Positions 39,801 to 52,789 of a stretch of 64,000 nucleotides of DNA are shown here, piece after piece. Position 1 is the stretch's first letter. Every line of letters begins with the position of its first letter. The notes under the pieces were generated by a model. It was not told where the DNA came from, did not search any database, and was given only the letters and a program-made list of their open reading frames with translations. The translations under genes were made by a program, and so were the position numbers. Origin of the DNA: Sclerurus mexicanus (lineage: Eukaryota > Chordata > Aves > Passeriformes > Furnariidae); assembly GCA_013396755.1 (NCBI GenBank), contig VWZF01002261.1, forward strand, positions 558,001 to 622,000. The letters run 5' to 3'.

Positions 39801-42800
39801 AATCAAAGGATTTTAGCCTGCAGAATTTACAGTACTAACAAGACAGGTTATTATTAGAAGCTATTTCCAATAAAAACACTTCAATCAGCCAACAAGAATA
39901 TTGTCTCTTGATTAAAAAAATTGGACCATCATTTATCGTTATCACCACAGGGTTAGGTTAATGCTAGAAAATATCCAGCACTTACAATGGTGTTGCCTAT
40001 AGTTAAAGAATGCCTGTTTTGTTTTAAGAGTGTTAATATGAATCACCTCTTTGAGCTTCTTCTTAGGGTGCAGCCACACGCATGGATGGTTTTGCTTCTT
40101 CTCATTAATTATTTTCCCACCAGTGAGGAGATTTCTGCTGGTGCCTGACTGCTGTGGCTGCCAGAGATCTGCCAGGGGCAATACAGTGGGCAGGGGAAAC
40201 AAGACTCAATTGGAAAAGACAGATTTGTTTAGCAGCAAGATGTGCCCAAGAAATACTGGTTTCAGGAAAGGGGATCAGCACAAACCAAATGTACAGGAAA
40301 ACTGTGCTGAACTTATGCTGGAGTTTGTCTTTACCATATTTCTAAAGCACAATTAATTGTTCTGAAGCCTGGCATTTAATTTAACTCTACAGAGACACAG
40401 CACTTCTGCTGTTAGCAGAAACACACAAAGAAACCAAAACTGCTCAGGAAAATAACAAGCCAAATAAAGCCAATTAAGAGCCACCTAAATGAAAACTACA
40501 GCCCACGAGCCTCTGTTCACACAGCTGTGTTATGCAGGGACAGATATAAAAGCATACAGGACAGACAGATAAACACAGCCTATCACCCCTCTCTGAGATT
40601 TTGTCTGTGCAAGAAACCTGTGGTAAGCAAATATGTTCTGTGAAGAAGTGTCTCCTGCAGTTGCAAGTCAAGTGTAAGGTAGTCTCCACACAGTGTGGAT
40701 TATTGGATATCCATACCTTTTCTTCTGCAGACTGTGCCTACAGCATGCTTTGGCCATGAGCTATGAGCAAAGATGCCGTGGCAAGCTGGAATACCAATCA
40801 TCTCTGGAATTGGCTCTAATTCTGCTTATTCTCCAGCGCCCGTTTTGCAAATAGCCTGGACACTTCAGATGGCTTTAAGGAAGAAACATGAAGATGAAAA
40901 ATACTTTGTGGCAAAACTTTTCTTACAATATAAATATTTAGAGGGCCTTGAATTCCTGATGTGTTTATTTAAAAGCATCTCCAGTTTACAGTCAGCTCCA
41001 AAATCACTGCATAATATCCCCATCATACAAGTAGTAAGTCAGTTTAGACATAAATATAACAAGTTTGTCTCTTGTATTTCTCTTTGCTTACATAAAATAG
41101 ACATTTGAGTATAAAAATATTGTGATTAATTTGGGGAATTAGTTGGCTGAGTAATTAAACAGTTCTCCTACCAGAAAAATAAGAACTATTTAACTAAAAG
41201 AAGAGTCAATGTCTTCTCTGAGGATGGTTTAAAAGATTATTTAAATCTTATAAATATTTAAAGACCTACATAAAAGCTAATGGTTTTTTAAAGAAAAACA
41301 AAGCAACAATGTGTTTATGAGAAACAGCATCTTATCTTCTACTAAACCAATGAAATAAAAGAGTAAATCCTATGTTGTGTCTGTGTTTTGAAAATTACCT
41401 CAGTTGAACTAGATTATATCTTTGCTAAAATGCAGTCAGGATTTTGCTGAAAATAACATGGATTTCAGCTTAAACAGGTAAAGCTGCTGCTATAGGAACA
41501 CTGCATGGCCTTAAAGAACCAACATGAACATACATGTTTCCCATCCTTCCCTTTCTTTGCTGCAAGTAACAGGCCCTGGCTGGTATCTGACTCCCATACT
41601 CATTTTACATGTTAGTTTGCCTGAAGACAAGACCATCATGGTTTAAGAGAGTAACCATGGTATTTCTGAGGGGGTTGAAACAGAAACTAAATTCAATTAA
41701 CTTTGATAATAAAACTACTCAGTGCAATCACTTATTTCTCCCTGAGGATAGTGACTGAGTATATTTAAGCATATAGTGCATATTTATACAAATCCTTGTG
41801 CATTTGAGGGTGAGCACATATTCAATTGTGTGGTGTTTGGTTCAATAGGGTCTCACATGGTGTATCTTGGCCACTCGTGAGCAAAGCTCCCTGAATTCTA
41901 CAAAAGCTCAGCTTTCACAGAAACAAAATGAAACCGAGCAATTAATTCTGGGGTAAAAACCCCACCCACTTCATTGTGTGCTAAATGTGCATTTTCCAGC
42001 TGATAATTAAGCTGGATCGTGAAGACAAAAACATCATTTATACATATTTTTAAGACAAAATAATGGCCTGATTTCATTTACTTCAATGTAAAGCTCTTGT
42101 CCACCATGCCTAAGTAAGAGGTGAGAAAAGGCCTTGCTACCACAACCCTTGAATCTGCAGAAAGTTTAAGGTGATGTGAATGATACATGTGAATGGAGGA
42201 TTTTTTATTGTTGTTGTTTTGTTGTTTTTTGGGGTTTTTTTCTTCAATGTTCTGCTTTGTTCTCACTGAACACGTTGACAAATGTTAAGGGGAAACCTCA
42301 GCTGAAGGAGATTCTGCAGAAATACTGGCCCCCTAGCAACACCGTTACTATGCACGAGGAGTACATAAAACCTTATTCCCCTAAAAGACCGTGTTTGAGA
42401 AGGAAATAAAATTTTATTTTCTCCTTAAATAAAGATAAGGTGCTTGCAAATGTTTCACGTACATCTAAATATGCTGTAAGCATAATTTGAATAGTTGCAG
42501 AACTCATAATATAAACTCAGGATGACGACTGCGGTACTGAAGCAGATAACTAGTGGAACCAGAGATACAGATCTTTTCTGTGAAAAGCATGTTTCCACCA
42601 CTATGCACTGGGAGAAACAGAACATTTGATTTTGATTCCAGAGAAATAGAAGTAAAGAGGACAATAGCATCCACAAAGGGCTGCTGCTATAATAAGAGAG
42701 GGCATGTGAATGAGGAAGGCTTGTGGCAGCCTAGTTATTGCCTAGAAGAGGTCTGGGCCCTGCAAAGAGAGATGGTTAACAAAAGACAGTGCTGCAAGAA

Positions 42801-43699
42801 AGCAAAGCGAATAGGAGAGGAAAATGAATCTTTTCACTGGCTAGATGAAGGATGCACTCAGAATAATGTGCCTCTAGGAATAAATCCTTTTTCCTCCTCT
42901 CAGAAGCTTCCTTAGGAATCAGAGCCTACAGAGTGTTAATGATTGCAATGAGTTAATGAATGTGTGCTGCGTTGGTGCAGTTTATGAAGCATCCAATAAT
43001 TTTATAAAACTCTGCTTTATCCTCCAAGATTTTGCTAAGAAAGAATTGTATCACTATAAATCTCCAAGCAAATTCTTTGAATCTGTTGCTTTTAAAAATT
43101 GTATATTTTCTCTTTATCGACCAAAGCATTTATGAGTTGCTGTACAGTGCAGTGCATGTCTCAGCTTGCTTATAAAAACAGCTTCAGTAAGATGCATAGG
43201 GTTATATCCTTATAGATCTGGTCAGCAGAAATGAAGGGTTTCTTTCAGTTCCAAGAGCACAAACGCACACAAAAAGCAGACCGGACTTCTGAGGATGTAT
43301 CCAGGGGTCATCCATGCTGATTTAGTGGGAAGGGAGACCCAAGCTCTGCTGCACTCACAGGCCCTCAGGCGCTCATCGCCATGAAGATGGCAGGGCTCTG
43401 GCCCTGACTGGCGGCACACAGCAAGTCCTTTTGACACTCAGAAATGGCTGTTTTGCACCCTTATTCCCCATGGAAGCAGAGGTCCAAGTCCCAAATAGCT
43501 GCACTGTAGAACTCCAGCACTGCTGCCCCCACCACCCGCCAGTGACATGTACCAAACAAATGCAACAGGTTCTGCCACAGAAGGAAGATGAACGAGCTTT
43601 AGGGAAGATGTTTTGGGGTTTTTTTTCCTCTCTAGAAAAGCTAAATGCTGAAGCAGCCTCCCTGTAGCCTATTTTACTTTCCCAGCTGAGCAGCCCCAG

Positions 43700-43741
43700 T
43701 TCAGATGCAAGTCAATGGAGTGCTTTTGATTTTGTACACCC
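43700..43741. repeat. Possible ancient amniote repeat relic
   Basis: The stretch contains AAGTCAATGGAGT, then a TTGATTTTGTACACC block. It resembles a motif I recall from very old interspersed repeats shared by reptiles and birds (AAGTCAATGGAGT then TGATTTACACC). The match is by memory and is degraded, so neither family nor exact limits can be given. Confidence 0.35.
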
Positions 43742-45670
43742 ACGTTCAGGACAAGACTCCCTCAATCAGCACTGTTCGTGCTTGCAACAGAGGTTACCAA
43801 TTACACTGCGTGTTTTACATGGCAACTGTTTACAAGAAAATTACATTGTTTATGTATTTTTGCCGCAGTTAACAAATTATCTTAAATGTCAAGTTACTTG
43901 ATACAGAAATAAGGGAGCCTACTCTATGCCTTAAAGCACTAGAATTGTTGGTAAATTGCATTCAGCACAGAATTATAGACATTTGAACATCATTCGGAAG
44001 GAAAATACTTTCCCAAGGGATTCATCTGACATCATAAACTACAAAAGTGAAGGCGTAACAATTTATAAATGTCAGCAGAACAAAACCACTCCATCCTCTG
44101 AGCATGATTAGTCACGTGCGGGTATCGGTTTAACACTTGCACTGTACTGCTATTGATCTCTTATTGCTTTGGTGAAATTAATTTGATAGCTATTCATTTA
44201 TCATTAATTGTGCTGTGAGCTTCAGAGGGGATTGAGAGCAGGAAGGAGGTTGGCTCACGGACTGGACCCAGCAGTTTGTGGCATAATGAGAAAAAGTGAG
44301 CCACATCTATCATTCTGCATGTAAGAGCCATCCATAACAATCATCCTTGTTCTCACTGCTGTCTTCTGTGTCATCCTGGCAGCACTTCTTATCAGCTAGG
44401 GCCATTATGCACTTAAAAAATCGGTGTTTTCTGTTTTCATACAGAGGTTTTACCAGTCAGAGGCTGTGGCTGGCTTGCAGGTGCAGTTCAGGGCAGCAAG
44501 GAGCCAGCACTCAGTCCTCTGCTCAGGCACTGCTGGAGCATCATCACAGCAACTCCATCTTTCACAGCTCCACAGGCAGGTTGGTGAACCTCGGCAGCTT
44601 CAGATAACATCCACCACCTCAGGATGGTGGTACGCTTGCCTCACACTGATCAGTGTCTTTTCTCCTCAAAGCTGACTCACTGCCTGGGAAGATTTTTTTC
44701 ACTCATCTGGAAACTCATCATGCCACATGGTGTATGTACAGTTACCGCTTCCCCTCACTCCCCTAATAGTCTTCCATAAGGAATCCATCTCTGGTAAGCA
44801 ATAGTGCCTCATTTGAGTGCCCTTCTTTTCCTGCTGGAGTCCCCTTTGCTCACATAGTGTACATGACAAGATATGGTCTCATGATCTGCTTACAAACCCC
44901 ATGCAGTACCTAAACCTGTGCCCACTGTGGTGAATCGCCCACTGTGTTCAACTGCTGCTTATTTGGGAAAGTGCCACCAGGAACTCACCATGGATGAAAG
45001 GTTTGGGTAAAGGAATGCATTTTGCCAGGATCAGAAGGACAGAATGACCCTTGAATGAGATCGGCTATTTGCTTTCATTGATATGTCCAAGCTCCAGTGG
45101 AGCAATGGCCCACCAGCTCTGCTGTTCTCAAGAGGAATGGCTCCATCACAGACCCCATCACAGGTCAGAGGCAACAGGCCAGAACTCCATGCCTGTCACT
45201 TTGCTCTGTGACACTGCACTGTTGTATTTCAGCAGAGTGACAGCATGGTCTGTTCCACAAGGCAACAATTTGCCCGTACTTGATACTTCTGATATAAATC
45301 CTTGGTGGTTTTTTTTTCTAGTGTTACAATGATAAATCATAAATATTTCCTCTGGTCTTAGTAATGAGTATCATTCTAAAATTTCAGAAGGGCCTCATTA
45401 GCGCTCTTTCCTGTGTTCACTCTATTTAAATTGAGTAGCAAACAGGGGACAGACAATTCACACAAAATTGCACTAGCAAACCATAACCCATTGCTGTATC
45501 ATACTTTGTGCTTTCCAAGCCAGTGGAGTCTTTCTCTGCCTTTGCAGTAGCAGATCCCTAGTCAGTGCAGAGGGAGCTTTGCTATTAATTATGATGATAA
45601 TGCAGTATGATTTGCATTTGCTTCATACATATTACATATTTCACATCAATAAGAGGAACAGTGTAAATAC

Positions 45671-45713
45671 CCAAAGAAAAGGCATAAGGGGTTATAATAC
45701 CTAGACAGGGATT
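45671..45713 (-). CDS. Candidate small exon with superb acceptor
   Basis: The acceptor is one of the best in the window: an unbroken pyrimidine run TTTTTCTTTCTCTTTCTAG cut after 45714. Frame 0 is open for more than 30 codons. Two donors are possible and both leave one base: CTAG|GTATTA (exon 45713-45701, NPCL) or TTTGG|GTATTT (45713-45671, 14 codons, NPCLGIITPYAFSL). Either would join exon B through GAA (Glu), and phase 0 matches the end of the 48073-48040 candidate. The donors are only fair and the peptide is not diagnostic. Confidence 0.25.
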
Positions 45714-48039
45714 CTAGAAAGAGAAAGAAAAACATAGTTGTTGAGAGGTATTTTGGAGAAATCTGAATGAAAGAGAGTCTTAATAAAACTGTCTGTGAAG
45801 ACAGGAATTAGAGCAGCCTCAAGAAGCGTATTATTTCCAGGTATTTTCTCCTAGCCAACTTGCAATTTAGAAGATGAGAATCCTATGCAGACTGGTACTA
45901 AAAATGAGGTTAAATTGGAAGAAGAGAGAGTGGAAAGGAGGAAAAATGCTCAAAATGAGGGAAAGGTGAGAGATGCATACATTAAAAGTAGTAAATTCTC
46001 ACTCAAGCGACAGTGACAGGAGTATGACAGGTAAACAGAAGAATTTTCTCTTCCCCAACAACAGAGTCATTTCAAGCATGTTTCATTGTGTCTTCTTATT
46101 TACATTAATATGTATTTGATCCTTACAGGCTAATAAAAATGACAGCAACAATTTTCCTCAGCTACAAGGACAGTAAGTGCTAATGAAGGAAGATTGTTTT
46201 ACAGCAGCCCAAAGTCCATTAACAACTGATGGCAACTGGCTGGTCCCAGTCAAGTCCCTGCCCTCCATGTGCCTTTGCTACAAAGTGAAGATTGTATTTG
46301 TTATAGCTTCTTTTCTCTGAGCTTTTCATGTGGGATACTGGCTCATATATCAGATTGCATTTCATTATCTTTCATGGTAATGCTTGGGCCATATATCATA
46401 TTTTCTAATAAATCTTAGCTGTGCCAGCCTCACAGAATATCATAACATTACCTTTCAAAACACTGCTTTCAGCATGGGATACACAGGGCTGCATCTTTCA
46501 CATGAGTTTTTTTGCAGTTTATCAAAATGAAACATGACATTTACTGTAAAATGATATTCCCATTTAGTGCTTAATGATACATCTGCTTCCCATCATCCAC
46601 AAATTTTGATGGTTTGCTAAACAGATATTTTGTTTAGTGACAACCTGTATGCCAAACTGAAGGTTTGTTCTCTTCAGGCTATCAGCAATGGAAGTTGGTG
46701 TAATTATGTGTTGTCTCCATGAGCTAAAAGAGCTTAGTTATGACAACAAAAAAAGTTGTTTACAAATACTGGATTTAGCACCACACTGAGTTCTAGAAAA
46801 AATACCAGCTTTAAAATCTGACATCAAGCACTGCTATTGCTTTCCAGTCAAAGGGTAAAAATTATGCTCTGCCATCAGTAACTCAATCCAGAAGTTACTG
46901 CTATTGGGATGGAAAATGTAAGAGAGAACATAATAATACTTTTTCATTAACTTCCGCTGTGCTTGATAAGCTATGTGGACACATTTGGAATTTCATGGGA
47001 TCCAGGGGCAATAGCACATAGAGAAACCTGTTGTGTTGCTGCAACCCCAATCTGTGCCCCATTCTGTGGTCTCCAGGCTGGGTACCACTCTGCTGTCCAA
47101 TGATCAGCTCAGCAGGGATCAGCACCTGAAATTTAGGCAATTATTTTCCAAGGATTTTTGATGGCAGAACATGCAAATTACAGTAGGCCTATAGTAAGGT
47201 AATTTTTGCAAGTTAAGGTGTGAAAAAAAGTTAAAGGTAGTTTATTAATTTCTGTCTAAATTAACTTTAATTTTCTTCTTTTTGTTTTCTTCTCAGACTC
47301 TGAGATTTTTCAAAGAAATTTTGTGAACTTTGGTGGAATCAGTGGAAGACTCAGTGGTGTAAATTAGCTCTTACCTCCACCAAGACAACAATTTGAAGGA
47401 CTAAATGTACATGTTTTTGTTGTCATGCATACTCAGTAAAAACCCCACAGTTACCTTGTGATTAGTATCCTGACTGTACATCCAAGACACATTGCTTATC
47501 TTGTTATATTTCATATGAGTGGTTGTTGTATTGCTTTCAAAACACTTCACAGAGATTCTCATTACTGAGTTACACTCAGTTGACTCTCAGAAAAGGAGAC
47601 TTAGACTTGAGACCGTGAAGAGGAAAATTTTTTCTTGCTTTGTTACCTTCTAAGGCAATCAAAACCTGCCTGATCAAAAAAAGAACAGTACATAGGTCCA
47701 CATTTAAAATGTGCTTCTTGCTCACTGCACATATAAGTTTGCATCATGATAAATAGGGTGATTCCTATGAATGGAAAAGAAGAGCTTTCCATATAATTAG
47801 TATAAATTGTTTGCACAGATAAATGATGATTTCAAGAAGAATCTTAATGATAGACGCTCATGCCATGACCTAAAATAGAAAAAGTCACATGGTCACAGTT
47901 AATGTGACCAGGTATAAATTAAAAAACCAAGCTGTACATTATCATTATCAGCTCCAAACAACTAAATCTACTCAGTTTGAGTGTTTCAAAGATCAGTAAT
48001 TAGAAGCCTCTTTCTAATGTTTCAGAACTGTGTTCTCAC
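45714..48039 (-). other. Intron-like sequence
   Basis: No gene is visible in this stretch. One further minus-strand donor, GGTGGAG|GTAAGAGC near 47373, is strong. The open frame before it (containing TFSPSNCCLGG) lacks a good acceptor and was not called. Confidence 0.4.
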
Positions 48040-48073
48040 CCTGAGCTTGTCCGTGGAGACTACATATCCATAA
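48040..48073 (-). CDS. Candidate 34-nt exon of the unidentified gene
   Basis: Both splice sites are excellent: acceptor TTTATTTCTGTCCCACAG and donor CTCAGG|GTGAGAA. In the phase 2 to phase 0 frame it encodes YGYVVSTDKLR. Joined to the 19-nt candidate upstream, the split codon is GGT (Gly). One of the other frames has a stop and one is open. The exon is short, so support rests on splice-site quality and phase fit. Conservation of this peptide in other birds would settle it. Confidence 0.4.
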
Positions 48074-48852
48074 CTGTGGGACAGAAATAAAGGACAGTTC
48101 CCCCTTTCCTGAAATACATTGTTTCCCTGAAAAAAAATGTGCAAACCACGGATAACCCAGAGATAATTTCGCCTTCCATTATAAGCATCAAACCTCCCTC
48201 AGACAGGTCTTGCTTGGTATCACCAATTTGAGAGCTGCTTCACACTGTAGCAAATTATCCACAGTTATGTCTCTAGATTTAATAAAAAGTTGTCCTTTAT
48301 GGATAGTTAGCCATTTATGGGTCTGGAATGGAAGTGGCCAATGCTATAACCATGTTTGGGGCCCCAAACCTCCTGGTCTACCATGTTGACAATGTATTTG
48401 CAAAAAACAGGGCTCTACAGCTCTAAAAGAGAAGATATGCTAAGGGGGGAAAAAATCTACTTTTATCTTCGGAGATAACGCCTCACAAGTTTTTGGCCAG
48501 GCTGGTGTGTGGAAACGGGGTATGGCTTCCTTCCTCCATCCCACTCATGATGGAGCTCATCCTAGGAAGCAGGTGGCTCTCTGGCCATCACTCAGAAACC
48601 TCATGGGCTCACTTCTCTGACAATGCATCAAGCCGTTACAGGCTGACCATGATCCTGTGTATCCCAGGGACATGGCCTTGTCAAAATATAGTTGACCTCT
48701 GAATGACATTCCAAATATTAAGATATCTGAGGTGTTACTGGAAGAAAGCAGAAAGTTTACTTAATGTGAGCTTTTCACTCGGGTTTCCAGCCTTTGCCAT
48801 GCTCACATCAGGTTAAAGGAAGAAGAGGAGTCAAATCATTACTTTTTCTTAC
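48074..48852 (-). other. Intron-like sequence
   Basis: This 779-bp stretch lies between two candidate exons. No gene, repeat or other feature is visible. Confidence 0.4.
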
Positions 48853-48871
48853 CCGTCACTCGGTATATTTC
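48853..48871 (-). CDS. Candidate 19-nt microexon
   Basis: A strong acceptor (CATCTTTTTTATCAG) and a strong donor (TGACGG|GTAAGAAA) enclose 19 nt. In phase 1 to phase 2 it encodes NIPSD with Gly codons split at both ends, linking the 51328-51262 and 48073-48040 candidates in frame (M-G-NIPSD-G-YGYVV). It contains CpG dinucleotides, which are rare here. Microexons are real but uncommon, and a chance pair of sites is possible. Confidence 0.28.
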
Positions 48872-51261
48872 CTGATAAAAAAGATGATTGCTTAAGAGAC
48901 ATGCCATAAGAACCATGTTTAGGCACCTATTCTGAGGGAGAAAGTAGCAATCCATTATTCTGAAAGATAGTTCAATTTTCAATGAGAAATTTATGTTTTT
49001 AAAACATTACCTCTTTTCTAAGTGAAAACTCTACAGCCATTTGAGAAGATCATATCTACACCCTTATCTAATGTCTCTAGTTCTGCAAAACACTTTTTGC
49101 CTCCATGGCCTCTTTTTCCTTAACACTGACAGGAGGGCTGGCAAAGAGATCATTGTGGTGAGTGCAGCCATTTCTACACATCCCGTCCTAGACTGGGGAC
49201 TGAAAGCTGCATCCTGTCTTTCCTCCCACCCAGGCCACCAAGGTGATGCTCATTTCTCCATGCTGTTGCTGCCTTTGTCTCCACAGTGGCACTGATGCTC
49301 CAGCTGCCACCTGAATGCCATCCCTCAACCTTCTCCCTCCTGCCACCACTCCAGCGCCTCTGCTGTGTGCACAAGGATGCTGCTTGGAGCTAAACCACCA
49401 TGCTAACATTTCGTTTGCCTACATTCTCCACTTGCTGCACTCCAAACTGGTTTTACTTCTCTCCCTTCAGTTCAGCTGCCAAATGAAAAAAAAAGTAATA
49501 AAAATGTTCATTATCTTAGACAGGTCCCCTGTGACTCAAGTTTTTCAATGTACTTCTCAGACCAACCCAGAATTGCATGCAAACCTCTGTAGTTATTAAA
49601 GGAAATTCAATTCACACGGACAAAAATTTCCAACTCAGGAGCAGAAGTTACATTAAAAACAGTTTGGCTGTGTAAAGTGCTTGATGAAAGGAAAATGCGA
49701 TGGCCAAACTGCCTTCTCTCATCTGTGTCCCTCCTTGGCCCGGCACAGACTTCACTGAGATGAATGGAAAGACGCTCATTGATGTCAATGTGCTGGGGAT
49801 CCAGCCCTTGATGTCTGTGCTTTGAGGGACTGAGCAAAGAGCACCTTTGTACCGCATATATCTAGGTAATTTTAATTGTGGCAGTGGAGTGAAACAGCAC
49901 CTGTACCTAAAGGATGGAAAAGGGAATGTTAACAAGGGTTGTGAAGTGCTGCAAGACAGGCTGCCTGTCAGTGAAAATAATGAGGAGTCTAGGAGGTGTG
50001 CTTGCTGTTTTTTTAGAGAATATTTAAATAGACTCTGCCTGTTCTCGAAGTGCAGTATTGGCTTTAGTTAAAGTGTATACTGGATATGTATATCCTTCCT
50101 TACTGAGATACAGAGGAGATATCTGCACCTCCCCAGCTCTCCTCCTTCCTGTCCAGCAATCCAGCTTCTGCTGGACACAGCTCCCAGCATCTCTGCTCCA
50201 GGAGCACGACCATCATCTATCTCGCAGACCTCTGAAAGACCTCTCCTGCCTTCTCTGTGCTGAGAGCTTCCCTAGGGATGCAGGGCAAGTTCCTCCTTTT
50301 GCTCTCCCGTGTGATTTGCCCCCACATGCATTATCTCCAAGATCAGTCTGAGAGTGCTACATATACCTGACAATATAGGGAGCACATGCCTACAGGATTA
50401 GCAAGGGTTTGATGTCACAGGGAGCTGCAACTACTGCGATTTTCTCTCAGGACAGGAGATCCAGTCTATCCTGCTGCGTGATCCTTAAAATAACCTCTTT
50501 ATTTTCCTGCTTGCAAACTAGTTCAATTTGCTGAAGATTAAATTTTCTCTGCATTAATGATGGAGGAAATCAGCTTTCTTACAAGAAGTTTCTTTAACAT
50601 TTCCCTTGGCTATAAACAAATCTAAGCTTTGAGAAGTTGTCTTTTAGCAGGAACGCCTGGGAGTTTGAAATGCTCAGACTCTTACTGGTATTACAGGTCA
50701 CTGCCCTTCTCAGCATTTACCAGAGCTGAAACACTAAATAGCTTGTTATTTCTGTTTAGAAAAGTGTCTCTGCTTGCACCGGCTAGTAACGCTAGTGTAG
50801 CAAAGAAAGATTAAACATTCAAGTAATTTAGCTTAGTTCCAGTTCATTTTCAATTAACAGAAGAAAATCCTCTCAAAAATAATAGTCTGTTTTTGGTTGG
50901 AGGTTAGTTTATCTGTCTGACAAAAGCAAGCATTTAGGCTTACAAGTTAAACTCACTAATGTTGTTACAAAGGTAGTTTATTAAGTAAAAAAGAAGCTAA
51001 GAAAAAAAAGCACAGAAAATTAAAATACTGATTTCAAAGGTATTTTCCCTTTACAGGAAGTTTTACACTAGCAAATACCCTGAAAAGTGATTAATACAAA
51101 ACATTACAGGCAATAAATTGTAGTATTATTATACCAGGTTTTATTTCCTAACCTCTAACCTTTCTGTATGTTTATTTATTATCCTTAGAATGTAAAAACT
51201 GCTCTGCCCCAGTTTAGCGCAGTCAGCTTGTCTTTTCTGGTACCATTCTTGGCTGTCTTAC
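48872..51261 (-). other. Intron-like sequence
   Basis: No convincing gene is visible. It holds a probable ancient repeat relic at 49750-49810, over which a spurious minus-strand open frame (49935-49648) runs. Confidence 0.4.
49750..49810. repeat. Probable ancient amniote repeat relic
   Basis: The sequence CTTCACTGAGATGAATGGAA, then CATTGATGTCAATG, then GGATCCAGCCCTT follows the pattern of a common old amniote repeat I recall (CTTCAGTGG, then CCATTGACTTCAATGG, then GGATCAGGCCCTT). The order and spacing match over about 60 bp, with many substitutions. The family (CR1/L2/MIR-like) cannot be fixed by eye. Confidence 0.4.
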
Positions 51262-51328
51262 CCATGGTGAGCTGGGAATGTTTGTGTAAATATCCATCTT
51301 CCCTACATCGTAGGCAAGAAGATGTCTT
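51262..51328 (-). CDS. Candidate 67-nt exon of the unidentified gene
   Basis: The donor CACCATGG|GTAAGACA is strong and the acceptor GGAAGTGTTTTCAG is fair. Two frames are open. The 0 to 1 frame encodes KTSSCLRCREDGYLHKHSQ followed by LTM. It links exon A (if A ends in phase 0) to the 19-nt candidate through GGA (Gly). The alternative 2 to 0 frame (RHLLAYDVGKMDIYTNIPSS) also looks protein-like. Because both frames are open, the reading frame is uncertain even if the exon is real. Confidence 0.33.
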
Positions 51329-52735
51329 CTGAAAACACTTCCTGACTTTATAGGCAAGAGGAATATGAGTCCAGGGAAATAAGAAGGTTGGTGGGCAACA
51401 TCTTCCATTGAGGTTTAACACTGTGTCATCAAACAAAAGCCAAAAATTAGTCTTAACAAACTGATGTTGATTGTTAGGAAAGTCAAAGATTCCTCTTTAT
51501 GTGACAAATGAGGTCCAGAAGTTTTCCAAGATCAGAAAGTATAAAGGTGAAGAAGAGAGTAGATGTACATCAGGATTCTTGGGTCATATCTCACATAAAT
51601 AGCTACATTTGAAAACAAACATATCCCAGTTCTGCTGGTTTTTCTATTAAGGAATCCTTCCCAAATGCCTTTTCTCTAAAACCAATAAGACTAGAACTTC
51701 CTGCTTCACTCACTTCCAAGCTGCCAACCTTTATGCTTTTATGTGTTTCTTGTGTTTCTCCTTGTCTTAAAAAAGTTATATACCCACCATTTATTTTTTT
51801 TAACGGAATCATATTGTTTTCTGTAGCAGGACAGAAGTCATTGATGGGCACATATCAGTGAGCTGCATTTGGAAAAGTAGAATGAAAGAAAGAGGATAAG
51901 AAAGAACTGAGAAAAGGCAGAAAATCCCAGAGCATTTATAAGCTGTCTGATACAGTTTTGATTTACACATCTGGCGAGAAGTCTGGTAAGAAGTAATGAG
52001 AAAGTTACAGAGGTGTGAGGGATCAGCAGTGCAGAGGACACTTTGCATCTGTGAGAAATGCAGGAAAACACCCCACCATTTTCATTCAAGCTGGTTTGAC
52101 AGAATTAAAAATGAATGCTTTCACAAAAGAAGCAAGCATCATAATCTCCCCTCCTCCAGCAGTTCTCATTGACCAAGCATTTCCTCTTGCCTGGTGACAG
52201 AAGGAAAATGTGTATCCAGCTCCTCAGAGACACAATATACTCCAGTTCCAGGATAACCTGTGTTTAGAAAATCAATTGAAGTCAAAGGGAGAACAATAAA
52301 CATTTAAGATCATTGGGGACTTAATGAACCTCTTAGAGTTGAAAGACACCACAATTATACTAATCTTTACACAGGACTGAGAACAGGAGCTCCTACTCTG
52401 AGCACACATGTGGGAAACCTCCCATGGGACTGAGCATTCCTAACCAGTCAAGGTGTCACAATGCAGCTGTATCAGAGAGAACTGTAGGACAGCCACTACT
52501 CTGTATTGAAAGAAAGGTCTGTTTGGTGCCATGTTTATGATAAGGGGACACATCTTCTCATCTATAAGGTATTTTAGTCCCTTTTGATTCTTTATTTTCC
52601 GACTCACCTGTATATTATTTTGGCATCTTTGTACTTTGCCATCCCCCATTACAAAATGCAAAGATGAGGAGGTAGAAAAATAACCACTCAGGGACATGGC
52701 TGGCTATATCTAGGCAAAAAACCTTGCTGCAGGGT

Positions 52736-52789
52736 GAGGTTTCCTACAGAAAGCTGCTTCTTCAGGGGAGGTTTCCTGTAGAAAGCTGC
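52736..52789. repeat. Imperfect 22-bp direct duplication, period 32
   Basis: GAGGTTTCCTACAGAAAGCTGC at 52736-52757 recurs at 52768-52789 with AC changed to GT. It is a small local tandem duplication in intronic sequence with no visible function. Confidence 0.8.

Larger units (their letters stand above)
13768..45670 (-). other. Very large intron (or several introns with unseen exons)
   Basis: Nearly 32 kb lies between exon B and the next upstream candidate. It contains a CA microsatellite, an old CR1 copy, a 12-bp hairpin, a plus-strand exon-like segment and one ancient repeat relic. Several minus-strand exon-like segments were seen (18754-18696, 22279-22154, 23799-23607), but none can be joined to exon B with confidence. 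Small unseen exons could exist here. Confidence 0.45.

Noticed and set aside
42553..42915. 120-codon plus-strand open frame.
   Set aside because: No motif, no plausible splice context, and composition like random purine-rich sequence.
49648..49935. 95-codon minus-strand frame after an excellent acceptor (CCTTTTCCATCCTTTAG).
   Set aside because: The frame overlaps what looks like an ancient repeat relic and the peptide shows no protein-like pattern.
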